Positions 9,537 to 18,117 are shown, numbered from the stretch's first letter. The stretch is 64,000 nucleotides of DNA from Paenibacillus apiarius (GCF_017052585.1 NZ_JAFFHZ010000001.1:2453501-2517500), one strand, 5' to 3'. Translations and numbers: made by a program. Notes: generated from the letters alone by a model not told the origin.

Positions 9537-10790
9537 GTGGCAAAAGTGGAGGAGGATACGGAAATACGAAGCATTGCGGAAAGAAAGGACGCAGTGTCAG
9601 GGAAGACGATGGATGAAGAATGCAAAGTAAAGCGGGGACTGCGGCAGATTGACCGCATTGCAGAGGAGATGCGGGCGGATGCGCAGGAGCTTGACGAGCA
9701 GCACGGCATCCCGGTGCTGCATGTGGATTCGCTGCGCCGGATTGGATACCCGGCGTGGAATGTGCCTAAGGAGTATGGGGGTCAAGGCATGCCGCTCACC
9801 GCATGGCTGGCGGCGCAGGAGCGTCTGGCGCAAGGCAATCCGTCAGTCGCGCTCGGCATCGGTTGGCACATGGGAATCGTGCATGACTTGGCGGAGAAGC
9901 GGCCGTGGCCGGAATCAACATTCGCCGACATAAGCCGCCGCATTGTGGAAGAAGGCGGACTCATCAATCGCGCGGCGATGGAGGTCGGCGGAGGAAGTCC
10001 TTCACGAGGGGGGAAGCCGCGCACAACGGCGCAGCCGCTGGCTCAGGGCGGGTATGTGGTGAACGGACGCAAAACATTTACGACGTTTGCTCCGCTGTTG
10101 CAGTGGTTTATTGTGACGGCGACTGTCGAAGGGACGAACGATGTCATCGATCTGATTATTCCTCGTGAAGCTGAAGGAGTGTCCATCGAGTGGACGTGGA
10201 ACATGACAGGCATGCGCGGGACGGCGAGCCATGATCTTCTATTGGATCATGTGTCAGTTCCAGAGGAGGCGCGAGTCATGCAGCATAACCAAGAGGACGT
10301 TCGCAGGCCAAATCCATATCTGCTGCATATTCCAGTGTGCTATTTGGGCATAGCAGTGGCGGCACGCGACGAGGCGCTGTCGTTCGCAACGACGTACACG
10401 CCTCCTTCATTGCAGCATCCGATTGCCAAGACGGCCCATGTGGAGCGCCCGTTGGGGGAGATGGAAGTGGATTTGATCGCGGCCAGACATCTGCTCTATG
10501 GCGTGGCAAAGGAATGGGAAACGAAAGGCTCGGAGCAGCCGACCCAGCGGCTCACGGATCTTGTTGCAGTGAAAACGTTCGTGGTGCAGACGGCGTTGTC
10601 GGTCGTGGACAAAGCGATGCGCATCGTCGGAGCGCACAGTCTGAGCATGGATCATCCGCTTCAGCGCATGTATCGGGACGTTCGGTTCGGGCTGCACAAC
10701 CCGCCAATGGAGGATATCGCGCTGCAGCAGCTGGCACGGGGTGCAGTGCACGCGTGGGAGCAGGGGAAACGGGGCAGCACCGGAGAGTGA
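9537..10790 (+). CDS. Acyl-CoA dehydrogenase-like flavoprotein, SfnB/DszC type
   Basis: Belongs to the acyl-CoA dehydrogenase fold. In sulfonate or sulfone gene clusters this branch comprises FMNH2-dependent monooxygenases or related enzymes (SfnB, DszC) that release sulfur from organic compounds. 417 residues. The N-terminal helical domain contains YGGQGM, the middle beta domain contains GRKTFTTFAP and WNMTGMRGTASHD, and the C-terminal helical domain has AMRIVGAHSLSMDHPLQRMYRDVRFGLHNPP split over the end. GTG 9537 is the start because GGAGGTG ends 6 nt upstream; the alternative GTG at 9528 overlaps it. Last gene of the module before a terminator. True acyl-CoA oxidation is less likely because no acyl-CoA genes are near. 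Confidence 0.75.
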   Translation: MAKVEEDTEIRSIAERKDAVSGKTMDEECKVKRGLRQIDRIAEEMRADAQELDEQHGIPVLHVDSLRRIGYPAWNVPKEYGGQGMPLTAWLAAQERLAQGNPSVALGIGWHMGIVHDLAEKRPWPESTFADISRRIVEEGGLINRAAMEVGGGSPSRGGKPRTTAQPLAQGGYVVNGRKTFTTFAPLLQWFIVTATVEGTNDVIDLIIPREAEGVSIEWTWNMTGMRGTASHDLLLDHVSVPEEARVMQHNQEDVRRPNPYLLHIPVCYLGIAVAARDEALSFATTYTPPSLQHPIAKTAHVERPLGEMEVDLIAARHLLYGVAKEWETKGSEQPTQRLTDLVAVKTFVVQTALSVVDKAMRIVGAHSLSMDHPLQRMYRDVRFGLHNPPMEDIALQQLARGAVHAWEQGKRGSTGE

Positions 10791-10836
10791 AGGTCGTTCG
10801 TGCTTCAAGGCAACGGTAAAAAAATAGTGTTCATGA

Positions 10837-10864
10837 GGGGGATCGCCGCAGATCTCCTTTTTTT
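10837..10864 (+). terminator. Terminator of the organosulfur module
   Basis: Stem GGGGATC / GATCTCC with one G-T pair, loop GCCGCA, followed by seven T. Confidence 0.8.
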
Positions 10865-11102
10865 ATTTGAACATGTCTACTACCCTTCAAGCCAATAAAG
10901 ATAGCGGATAAGTACTTTTCTCCACTCTACCACCCGTTCAGAAGGCAGTCCCTCCCTTAACTCGTAATCTGATCACTTCTTATAAAAAAAGCGGACAAGG
11001 ATTCTTGTTCTGTTATTTGGCGAAGGAAAACGATATATTTGAGATGGGACCATGAAGCAGAAGTGATTAAATGGAAATAATCCATATAGGAGGAACGATA
11101 AT

Positions 11103-11455
11103 ATGCAATCCGTACAACCGCATATTCGCATCGGAACTCATATGACTCAATCACGCTATGCCATTCTTCAGTGGATCCGAAGCGTATCGGAGCGGTCGCC
11201 CATTGGCTGAATCGCGTCGAAGAGCTTGCGTTCAACCGGGAGTATCGTGCTGGAAACATCCGCATGATTTGTAATTGGAGGCTTGCGAGGAATGCGCGCG
11301 CCATCCATACTTAACGTTATGGCCGAGCATGAAGGCGATCTGGAGCAGGGCATTAACAACTTGGCGCCTCAGACTGCGTGCGAACTTGGCGAAGAACGCG
11401 AAATCCGGCTTGCCTTAGAGGCGATTCGTGCGGATGCGGAGCGTTTGACACGCTA
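11103..11455 (+). pseudogene. Decayed gene of unknown function upstream of the ECF transporter
   Basis: A good ribosome site (ATAGGAGGAACG) precedes an ATG at 11103, but the frame stops after 35 codons. A coherent frame resumes in another phase (about 11147-11315, with DPKRIGAVAHWLNRVEEL). A third part, back in the first phase, runs from about 11292 to a TAA at 11453-11455 (with LNVMAEHEGDLEQGINNLA). This pattern of two frame changes under one translation signal suggests a gene broken by small indels. I do not recognise the family. Its place just before the S component hints that it once acted on the transported substrate. A sequencing error is an alternative explanation. Confidence 0.5.
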
Positions 11456-11533
11456 ATTCAATCGGGATACGGGCAATATGGAAGCAACCTATATAGAATT
11501 AGAATCTATCCAAATGTTCTAGGAGGTATGATT

Positions 11534-12130
11534 ATGTCCAAACGAAGTATGTGGTCCATTTCTACCGCAGCGCTTGTGCTGATTCCCGTAGCTGTCGGCA
11601 TTAATTACATCGGAAAATTATTTGCAGGCGTGCTGAAGCTTCCGCTATGGCTGGACGCGATCGGGACGGTGCTCTCCAGTATGCTTGCGGGTCCGATTAT
11701 CGGCGGGTTATCAGGGTTAATCAACAACGTCATTTACGGCTTGACGATGGATCCCATTTCGTTCGTCTATGCGCTTACGAGTGTGTTCATTGGCTTGGTA
11801 GCCGGGGTTATGGCATACAAAGGGTGGATATCGAGCTGGGGCAAGGCCGCTGTCACCGGCTTGGCGGTCGGGTTGACGGCGGTCGTCATCTCTACGCCGC
11901 TCAACATTTGGTTCTGGGGCGGCCAGACGGGGAACTTATGGGGAGACATCGTCTTCGGCTATGTCCTTAACACGACGAAGTCGGTATGGCTGGCTTCTTT
12001 CGTTGACGAGCTGGTTGTCGACCTGCCAGACAAATTGCTTACGGTGCTGGCCGCTTATGGAATATACCGGGTGCTGCCGAAAAGTCTGATTCACATGTAC
12101 AACAATAATGACAACATTGAATCTCTATAA
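11534..12130 (+). CDS. ECF transporter S component, substrate unknown
   Basis: Substrate-binding membrane subunit of a group II-like energy-coupling-factor importer for a vitamin or similar micronutrient. 198 residues with about six membrane segments. The segment LPLWLDAIGTVLSSMLAG followed by GPIIGGLSGLINN is the hallmark of the riboflavin-transporter-like S family. ATG 11534 is chosen because AGGAGG is 7 nt upstream; the nearer ATG at 11528 is only 1 nt from it. T and both A components follow directly, so the operon is a self-contained transporter. No riboswitch is visible in the leader, which would have named the ligand. Substrate identity cannot be inferred from sequence alone. Confidence 0.82.
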   Translation: MSKRSMWSISTAALVLIPVAVGINYIGKLFAGVLKLPLWLDAIGTVLSSMLAGPIIGGLSGLINNVIYGLTMDPISFVYALTSVFIGLVAGVMAYKGWISSWGKAAVTGLAVGLTAVVISTPLNIWFWGGQTGNLWGDIVFGYVLNTTKSVWLASFVDELVVDLPDKLLTVLAAYGIYRVLPKSLIHMYNNNDNIESL

Positions 12131-12157
12131 GAGAATGTTCCAAAAGGTGGGAGAAGC

Positions 12158-12925
12158 ATGAAGTCAATGAGCCTGTATGTTGAGCGGGAGTCTGTGGTGC
12201 ATCACATCGATCCCATTACGAAGCTTGTCTATATCGCTGCTGCCATTGCGCTGCCCATCATCTTGCCAACTATCCATACGGCCTGGATTTGCATGCTTGT
12301 TAGCTTTCTCATTCTTGGAATAGGCGGAGTGTTGACGCGGTCGCTCCCCATTTTCGGCTTCGTCGGCTTCATTCTGCTGACGGTCGTCATCATTCAAGGC
12401 TTCTTCCATGTTGGCAACGAGACGGTGCTGTTTCAATTAGGCTCATGGCCCTTCTATGAAGAAGGGCTCCTGTTTGCTCTGGGCATTACATTCCGCGCAT
12501 TGAATATTGTAGGGGCCTTCCTCATTCTCGTATTGACGGCCAAGCCATCGGATTTGGTGGAATCTTTGGTTCGCAAGGGCCTGTCCCCCCGCATTGGGTA
12601 TGTGTTGACCTCGGTGTTTCAGATCATTCCGCAAATGATGGCTACCGTAGATACGATTACGGATGCACAGCGTTCAAGAGGGATGGAGACGGAAGGGAAG
12701 TTAACGAAGCGCATCAAGGCGTTTCTCCCGCTGATTGGCCCAGTCGTGCTCAGCTCTCTGATTGATACGAAAGAACGGACGCTGGCACTGCAAGTGCGCG
12801 GCTTCAACGTGAAGGGAAGCAAGACGTTCCTGAACGAAGAGAAGATGTACCGACACGGTTCTGCCATGCGTTGGGGCATGCTTGCGATCGTGATCGGTGC
12901 CGTGATTTGGAGGGTGATTGCATGA
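12158..12925 (+). CDS. ecfT: ECF transporter transmembrane T component (CbiQ/EcfT family)
   Basis: Membrane coupling protein that links the S component to the two ATPases. 255 residues, usual length. About five membrane helices; the cytoplasmic coupling helices carry the two Ala-Arg-Gly-type motifs seen here as DAQRSRGMETEG (about residues 168-179) and ALQVRGFNVKG (about 209-219). It lies 27 nt after the S gene and its TGA overlaps the ATG of the next gene (ATGA). Confidence 0.92.
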   Translation: MKSMSLYVERESVVHHIDPITKLVYIAAAIALPIILPTIHTAWICMLVSFLILGIGGVLTRSLPIFGFVGFILLTVVIIQGFFHVGNETVLFQLGSWPFYEEGLLFALGITFRALNIVGAFLILVLTAKPSDLVESLVRKGLSPRIGYVLTSVFQIIPQMMATVDTITDAQRSRGMETEGKLTKRIKAFLPLIGPVVLSSLIDTKERTLALQVRGFNVKGSKTFLNEEKMYRHGSAMRWGMLAIVIGAVIWRVIA

Positions 12926-13812
12926 GTTTAATCGAGGTCGAACATCTCAAGTACCGTTACCCCGCGACAGAGAAGCTGGCGCTGAATGACATTTCACTGA
13001 GGGCGGAAGCGGGGGAATTCATCGGGATTGCCGGGAAAAATACAGCCGGAAAGTCCACCTTCTGCCAAGCGCTGGTCGGTCTGGTGCCGCACTTCTACAA
13101 AGGCGCATATGGAGGCAGCGTCCGCATCGGGGGCATGGATGTCAAGGAGAGCGGCGTGGATGAGACAATTCGCAAAGTCGGCATCGTCTTTCAAAATCCG
13201 TTCACTCAAGTGACCGGATCGAAGCTGACCGTGTATGAGGAGATCGCCTTCGGACTTGAACATTTGGGCATCCCGAGGCAAGACATGATGGAGCGGATCG
13301 ATCACGCGCTGGATTTGCTCGATATTGAAGCGCACAAAGACCGTGCTCCCTTCGATTTGTCGGGCGGCCAGATGCAGCGCATGGCCATTGCCAGCGTCAT
13401 CGCGATGCGGCCGCAGGTCATTGTGCTCGATGAGCCGACGTCTCAGCTGGACCCGCAAGGATCGGACGAGGTGTTCCGAGCCATTCAAGGCTTGAGCCGC
13501 GAGGGTATAACGGTCATTTTGGCCGAGCATAAGATGGAGAAGCTTGCTGCTTATGCCGATCGGATCGCGCTGCTTCATGAAGGGATGCTGCTTGATTATG
13601 ATACGCCTTCCCGCGTGTTTTCGCGCAGTGATTTGGCTAAGTACGGCGTAGAGCCTCCGGTGTATACGCGAGTGTGTCAAGCCATTGGCCTCCGGATGCC
13701 GGGGATGGATATGTATCCCGTAACGCTCCAAGAAGCGCAGGCCGCATATGATGCGCATCGCAGCGCAATCCCGGGTTCAACACAAGCAGAGCAGGGTGAA
13801 CGCCATGATTAA
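12922..13812 (+). CDS. ecfA: ECF transporter ATPase 1 (CbiO/EcfA family)
   Basis: One of the two ATPase subunits driving the ECF importer. 296 residues. Walker A GIAGKNTAGKST, Q-loop VFQNPFTQVTGS, signature LSGGQMQRM, Walker B VIVLDEPTSQLD and the switch His in LAEHKMEK are intact. The C-terminal tail beyond residue 245 is variable, as in EcfA proteins. ATG 12922 overlaps the ecfT stop and follows GGAGGGTG; the longer upstream reading inside ecfT is rejected. It overlaps the second ATPase gene by 8 nt. Confidence 0.92.
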   Translation: MSLIEVEHLKYRYPATEKLALNDISLRAEAGEFIGIAGKNTAGKSTFCQALVGLVPHFYKGAYGGSVRIGGMDVKESGVDETIRKVGIVFQNPFTQVTGSKLTVYEEIAFGLEHLGIPRQDMMERIDHALDLLDIEAHKDRAPFDLSGGQMQRMAIASVIAMRPQVIVLDEPTSQLDPQGSDEVFRAIQGLSREGITVILAEHKMEKLAAYADRIALLHEGMLLDYDTPSRVFSRSDLAKYGVEPPVYTRVCQAIGLRMPGMDMYPVTLQEAQAAYDAHRSAIPGSTQAEQGERHD

Positions 13813-14593
13813 GATACAGGATGTGCGCTTCGGATATAACGGGGGACAAGACGTGCTGCAAGGCTTGACGCTCGAATTCGATCGCCGCAGGACAGCCATC
13901 ATCGGTCAGAACGGCGCGGGCAAGACGACGCTGGTCAAGCTGCTGAAGGGGCTGCTCAAGCCGGCTGGCGGGGACATTTGGGTTGCCGGAGTCAATACGA
14001 AGGATGTCACCGTGGCTCAATTGGCAAGCAAGATCGGGTTGGTTTTTCAAAATCCGAATGATCAAATTTTCAAGCGCACGGTGTTGGAAGAAGTGATGTT
14101 CGGGCCCTTGAATATGAAGCTGGATACAGCGGCTGCGAAGCAGCAGGCTCTGCAGGCGCTCGACATGGTCGGCCTGGCCCATCATACCGATGTCAACCCG
14201 CATGATCTGGGACTGTCGGAGAAGAAGCTGATCAGCATCGCCTCGATCGTTGCCATGAATACCGACATTATCATTTTGGACGAGCCGACGATTGCGCAGG
14301 ACACTGCGGGAAAACGCCGCATCGCGCAAATCATCGAGGAGTTAAGCCAGGAAGGCAAGCTGGTCATGACCATACTGCACGATATGGACTTTGTCGCCGC
14401 GCACTTCGAACGGACGATCGTCATGAACAAAGGCAAAGTGCTGCTGGACGACAAGACGAGAGAGGTGTTCTCTCATCAGGAATTGCTGAGAGAGGCTTGC
14501 TTGGATATCCCTTACGTCACGCAGCTGGGCAAGCAGTGGGGCTTGCCAGAGACGGTACTGACCGCAGAAGAACTGATCGCCGCCATGGAATAG
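13805..14593 (+). CDS. ecfA2: ECF transporter ATPase 2 (CbiO/EcfA' family), degenerate signature motif
   Basis: Second ATPase of the ECF pair. 262 residues. Walker A GQNGAGKTT, Q-loop VFQNPNDQIFKRTV, Walker B IIILDEPTIAQD and the switch His in ILHDMDFV are intact. The ABC signature, normally LSGGQ, reads LGLSEKKL, so the central glycine pair is lost. With a normal signature in ATPase 1, one of the two composite ATP sites may be weak, as in asymmetric ABC pairs. Some EcfA' proteins also vary here, so this may be a family trait. Last gene of the operon, followed by a terminator. Confidence 0.9.
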   Translation: MIKIQDVRFGYNGGQDVLQGLTLEFDRRRTAIIGQNGAGKTTLVKLLKGLLKPAGGDIWVAGVNTKDVTVAQLASKIGLVFQNPNDQIFKRTVLEEVMFGPLNMKLDTAAAKQQALQALDMVGLAHHTDVNPHDLGLSEKKLISIASIVAMNTDIIILDEPTIAQDTAGKRRIAQIIEELSQEGKLVMTILHDMDFVAAHFERTIVMNKGKVLLDDKTREVFSHQELLREACLDIPYVTQLGKQWGLPETVLTAEELIAAME

Positions 14594-14677
14594 CTCGCGA
14601 TAACGCCGGCACTATGCTGTTTGCTTGCCATCGATCAGGAGATAAGATGGGCAAGTGACGTTGAAATAACGAGAAAA

Positions 14678-14707
14678 GGGCACTCCAAAGCGGGAGAGCC
14701 CTTTTTT
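14678..14707 (+). terminator. Terminator of the ECF operon
   Basis: Stem GGGCACTCC / GGGAGAGCCC with small bulge, loop AAAGC, then six T. Confidence 0.85.
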
Positions 14708-14782
14708 CTGTCCGGTATTCGAGCGAGACGGGGACATGTGCTACAATACGTTTAAGTTGATTTGAGGGGAGCTAGCAAGCTA

Positions 14783-15076
14783 ATGGGCGTTGCATTCGGA
14801 AGACAATACAAAGACATCTTGGAAGAACTGACGGTGGCGGTCGGGCTTATCCCTGACGGATACACCTTCTTTGACATGACGGAAGAAGAGTGGACCGCGC
14901 TTGGCGACGCAGAGCGGCAGGAAGTGTTGGAAGCGCTCGCAGATGATGTGTTTTACGGGTTGGGACAGGAGAAGCTGCTCTTTATCGGCAGCGGCAGTGT
15001 CCAGCACGATCCAGAGTTCCATATTATAGAAGTTGTGGTAAACAGCGAAACGGTAGCGACAATACAGCTGACTTAA
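14783..15076 (+). CDS. Conserved-looking small protein of unknown function
   Basis: 97 residues, acidic, no membrane segment or signal peptide. The middle is rich in Glu and Asp (FFDMTEEEWTALGDAER) and the C-terminal half alternates hydrophobic residues (FHIIEVVVNSETVATIQL), suggesting an alpha/beta cytoplasmic fold. GAGGGGA lies 12 nt before ATG 14783, slightly far; a TTG at 14762 upstream lacks a ribosome site. It has its own probable -10 (TACAAT near 14742). It converges with the GNAT gene, stops 8 nt from it, and no terminator is obvious. I do not recognise the family. Confidence 0.6.
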   Translation: MGVAFGRQYKDILEELTVAVGLIPDGYTFFDMTEEEWTALGDAERQEVLEALADDVFYGLGQEKLLFIGSGSVQHDPEFHIIEVVVNSETVATIQLT

Positions 15077-15084
15077 ATGCAGTG

Positions 15085-15657
15085 TTACCGCTCTGCCTCG
15101 TCTGATTGCGGATCGAACACCATGCAGTGGAATTGTCCTTGTCCAGTCGGAGTCGGCCGTTCGTACGTATCGGTAATACGAAATCCGGCTTTCTTATAAG
15201 CGCGTATGGCGCGCTCGTTCCAAGTCAGCACTTCCAGATCAATCTCATCTTCTGGATGGCGGCGGAGGGCTTCCTGAGCAATGACTTGGACGAATGAAGC
15301 GCCTTGACCTTGGCCGAGCAGATCGGGGCGCATGCCCAAGCCCAGGCGGGTGACGCCGACGAGCGGGAACAGCTGCGCAAATCCTGCCAACTCGCCTGCC
15401 GCATTGGTAACGGAGACGTATTGGGCGCGCCGGATGTCAGGGTCGCCCATTTCAATGCCGAGCGCTTGCGTCTGATTCCACGGCAGGAAGCCGTACAGAT
15501 GGTAAGGCGGCTCATATGTCCACGCGCAGATTTGCTCGGCATCCTCCTCTGTCATCGGGCGTACGCGGAATGGATAGGACGGGGAACTGGATGCAGCCGT
15601 ATCAGGCTGAGGCGCCGGGCTGTCAGAATGTTGGTCTGGAGTATGGGATGATGACAT
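15085..15657 (-). CDS. GNAT family N-acetyltransferase
   Basis: Transfers an acetyl group from acetyl-CoA to an amine of unknown identity. 190 residues. The first about 30 residues are Ser/Pro-rich and low in complexity. The GNAT core follows from FRVRPMTEEDAEQI. The acetyl-CoA pyrophosphate loop is the degenerate LLGQGQGASF (about 116-125) and the C-terminal motif is WNERAIRAYKKAGF. The ATG at 15657 is preceded by AAGGAGG with 8 nt spacing. No neighbour suggests a substrate. Confidence 0.85.
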   Translation of the reverse strand: MSSSHTPDQHSDSPAPQPDTAASSSPSYPFRVRPMTEEDAEQICAWTYEPPYHLYGFLPWNQTQALGIEMGDPDIRRAQYVSVTNAAGELAGFAQLFPLVGVTRLGLGMRPDLLGQGQGASFVQVIAQEALRRHPEDEIDLEVLTWNERAIRAYKKAGFRITDTYERPTPTGQGQFHCMVFDPQSDEAER

Positions 15658-15782
15658 AGATTAGACCTCCTTCAGGTATATGATAATATTGTGACAGGTT
15701 TGGATTCAATTGACAATCGATATGCGGTCGGTTCAAATAGAAGAATAGAGTGCTGCGGCGCTCGTTATGAGGGGGAATCGAA

Positions 15783-16646
15783 ATGAAGCAGCAGACATGG
15801 ATGGTTTCATTCGAGGAAGTGCAGGCTTTGGTGGGACAGGCTGGAGTTGCCATTGCAGACTGCCGCTTCTGGCTGTCAGAGCCGGAACGCGGGTATGCAG
15901 CCTATGAGGAAGGACATCTTCCCGGCGCGGTCTACTTCAACCTGGACCTTGATTTATCTTCACCATTGGGCGCTCATGGCGGACGGCATCCGCTGCCTTC
16001 GCCGGAGATGCTCTCCGACAGGCTGGGGGAGCGCGGGATTGACCGTGAGACGACCGTCATTATCTATGACGATCAGGGCGGGGCTATGGCGAGTCGGCTA
16101 TGGTGGCTGCTGCAATATGTGGGACATCAGGGCATCGTTAAAGTGATGGACGGCGGATACAGCGATTGGGCGAAGCTCGGCTACCCGATAAGCACGGAAC
16201 AGCCATCCCCGGCTGCCCGCATATATGAGCCGCATGTCCGCCCAGATCTGGTCATGCATATGAAAGACGTAAGAGAACGGCTGGGCCGTCCGGGTGTCGT
16301 GCTGATCGATTCACGCGAGCCTGCGCGATATGCAGGAGAATCGGAGCCGATTGATCCGAAGGCAGGCCATATTCCCGGCGCGGTGAATCATTTCTGGCGC
16401 CATGGTGTAGACGAGGCGGCTGGACGATGGAAATCGCTCGTATCGCAGCGCGAAGCGTGGGAGCGGCTCGTGAAAGAGGCGGATGAGATCATCGTGTACT
16501 GCGGCTCAGGAGTGACCGCTTGCCCGAATGTGCTCTCCTTGTGGCAATCGGGTTATCCGCGCGTCAAGCTGTATGCGGGAAGCTGGAGCGATTGGATTAG
16601 CTATGAGGAGAATCCAATTGCGGTGGGGGAAGAGGAGAAGGCGTAA
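15783..16646 (+). CDS. Thiosulfate / 3-mercaptopyruvate sulfurtransferase, two rhodanese domains
   Basis: Moves sulfane sulfur from thiosulfate or mercaptopyruvate to a thiol acceptor or cyanide. 287 residues, the usual tandem-rhodanese length. The N-terminal inactive domain is about 8-130 and the catalytic domain about 155-280, with nucleophile Cys240 in the loop CGSGVTA. CGSG(T/V) loops are commoner in mercaptopyruvate-type enzymes. The ATG at 15783 follows GAGGGGG. Its last 20 codons are echoed by two remote fragments at 17.9 and 20.7 kb, signs of past duplication. The organosulfur module 5 kb upstream makes a sulfur-metabolism role plausible. Confidence 0.9.
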   Translation: MKQQTWMVSFEEVQALVGQAGVAIADCRFWLSEPERGYAAYEEGHLPGAVYFNLDLDLSSPLGAHGGRHPLPSPEMLSDRLGERGIDRETTVIIYDDQGGAMASRLWWLLQYVGHQGIVKVMDGGYSDWAKLGYPISTEQPSPAARIYEPHVRPDLVMHMKDVRERLGRPGVVLIDSREPARYAGESEPIDPKAGHIPGAVNHFWRHGVDEAAGRWKSLVSQREAWERLVKEADEIIVYCGSGVTACPNVLSLWQSGYPRVKLYAGSWSDWISYEENPIAVGEEEKA

Positions 16647-16668
16647 GCAGTTATATAGGTTGTAACAC

Positions 16669-16705
16669 GGAGTACGTCGTCGATCATGTGACGATGTACT
16701 CCTTT
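16669..16705 (+). terminator. Terminator after sulfurtransferase
   Basis: 13-bp stem GGAGTACGTCGTC / GACGATGTACTCC with one G-T pair, followed by a short T run. Confidence 0.7.
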
Positions 16706-16769
16706 GCTTTGTGTCCAGGAGTATCGAGGTCAATTTGCACGTGCATGCGATTCCACTTGATTCACAACC

Positions 16770-17849
16770 TCACGCGCGAGAAACAGCGGGGTCATCCCTC
16801 GTGTGGTCCTTAAAACGGGAGAGTCGACAAGGGACTAATTCGCTTCTTGATTCCCGATTGATTATTTCACTTGCAGCCAGACGCGCAATCAGCGGCGCCA
16901 GCGTAATTGCAGAATGCATCACTGTCAGATAAAGTCCCTTTATGTGATCATGGAAGCCCACGATCGGATAGCCGTCTTCAGGCATTGGTCTCATCCCGAC
17001 CTGGATGCTTTCCAGTTCCAATTGATTCCCGCCCTTCAGACTGCGACGCAACGTCTCGAACGCTCGCTTGCCGACCGCCTCTGGCCCGTTTTCTTCCGAC
17101 TCGTCGATATAATCTTCCGCAGCCAGCAGCGTTTGATCCGTCAGTTGACGCGCTTCAAATTGCGCATTTGAGATTAATGTGCGTATCAGCTTATTCGCAG
17201 TTTTCATCCGAATCAGAATGGAAGGCGACGGCGTTACCGGCACGGGACAACCTAACGGGTTGGAAAGTTCGGGTATGCCTGTACCTGCGGCCAATACCAC
17301 GACATCCGACTCCAGAAAACCCTTGGACGTGTGGACGCCGACCAGGCAGGAATCTTCTTGCTGCAGCTGTGTAACGTTGGTACCGAACTGAACCTTTGCT
17401 CCGTACTCCCGCGCTTTGCTCAACAACAGATCCGTTAACCCTATCGGGTCCACCGCACCTTCTTCGCTGACAAACATCGCTTCATCCGGATATTCCTTCA
17501 GATTCGGTTCCAATGCCTCAAGCTGCTCCCGGTTTAATTTTTGAAAACGGAGTTGCTCCCTTAGGGGCGGATTGCCCCAAGTCAGCGCCCCGTGCCAATG
17601 AATTTGCAGTTCGGACAAATCTTGCTGAAGCGCATGATATTCTTCATAAGCCGCATCGTACAAATGCCAGTATTCGGGAGCCACCCTATGCGTCGTATGT
17701 ATCCAGGCAAACGATTTTTCCGTGACTTCACGCGCCGCGGCGGGGTGTCGTTCAATAACGGTTACATCTTGATTTCGTTTGGCCAGATGATAGGCCACGG
17801 ACGCCCCGACAATTCCTGCGCCAATAATCACGATTTTTTGTTTACTCAA
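16770..17849 (-). CDS. FAD-dependent amino-acid oxidase-like protein (DAO / glycine oxidase superfamily)
   Basis: Predicted flavoenzyme oxidising an amino acid or amine. 359 residues. The dinucleotide fold is at the extreme N-terminus (VIIGAGIVGASVAYHL, about 5-20), with the second strand acid in VTVIERHP. The C-terminal GMRPMPEDGYPIVGFH is the FAD-proximal motif of the DAO family. TTG 17849 is the start because AAGGGGGTG sits 6 nt upstream; the ATG at 17870 lies before that site. It stands alone on the minus strand between a sulfurtransferase and a fragment of another, so it may have been inserted there. No cofactor-linked Cys is evident. Substrate unknown. Confidence 0.82.
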   Translation of the reverse strand: MSKQKIVIIGAGIVGASVAYHLAKRNQDVTVIERHPAAAREVTEKSFAWIHTTHRVAPEYWHLYDAAYEEYHALQQDLSELQIHWHGALTWGNPPLREQLRFQKLNREQLEALEPNLKEYPDEAMFVSEEGAVDPIGLTDLLLSKAREYGAKVQFGTNVTQLQQEDSCLVGVHTSKGFLESDVVVLAAGTGIPELSNPLGCPVPVTPSPSILIRMKTANKLIRTLISNAQFEARQLTDQTLLAAEDYIDESEENGPEAVGKRAFETLRRSLKGGNQLELESIQVGMRPMPEDGYPIVGFHDHIKGLYLTVMHSAITLAPLIARLAASEIINRESRSELVPCRLSRFKDHTRDDPAVSRA

Positions 17850-17918
17850 TAATGACACCCCCTTTGTCACCTTATTGTAGCATAGGCGTCATAATAATCC
17901 GACGTCATAACATATGAG

Positions 17919-18035
17919 GACAGCTGGAGCGATTGGATTAGCTATCCGGACAATCCGGTGGCCACTGGGAGGAGTAAAGCTGAAGAGCCCGCGTCTGACG
18001 AGGCCACTGAAAAACTTATACTATTAATTTTGTGA
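17919..18035 (+). pseudogene. Fragment of a sulfurtransferase 3' end (copy B)
   Basis: Thirty-eight codons ending in TGA encode SWSDWISYPDNPVATG plus a tail, closely matching the C-terminus of the intact sulfurtransferase (GSWSDWISYEENPIAVG). The first 24 nt of the shared part are identical (17922-17945 versus 16581-16604), then the copies diverge. No rhodanese body precedes it. It is a remnant of a lost paralogue or a duplication scar. Confidence 0.75.
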
Positions 18036-18050
18036 AATGAAATTAACTTG

Positions 18051-18096
18051 ATAAAGGCGACTTTTCATTCAATCCTGAATGGAAAGTCGCCTTTAT
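18051..18096. terminator. Hairpin at the end of the IS remnant
   Basis: Arms AAAGGCGACTTTTCATTC and GAATGGAAAGTCGCCTTT with a 6-nt loop; one mismatch. It lies just downstream of the transposase stop on the minus strand and resembles an IS-borne terminator. T-rich DNA flanks it on the plus side. Confidence 0.7.
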
Positions 18097-18117
18097 TTAT
18101 GTTCTTCTCTATCTCTT

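Noticed and set aside
11291..11455. Separate small gene starting at ATG 11292
   Set aside because: No ribosome site; more simply explained as the last part of the broken gene.
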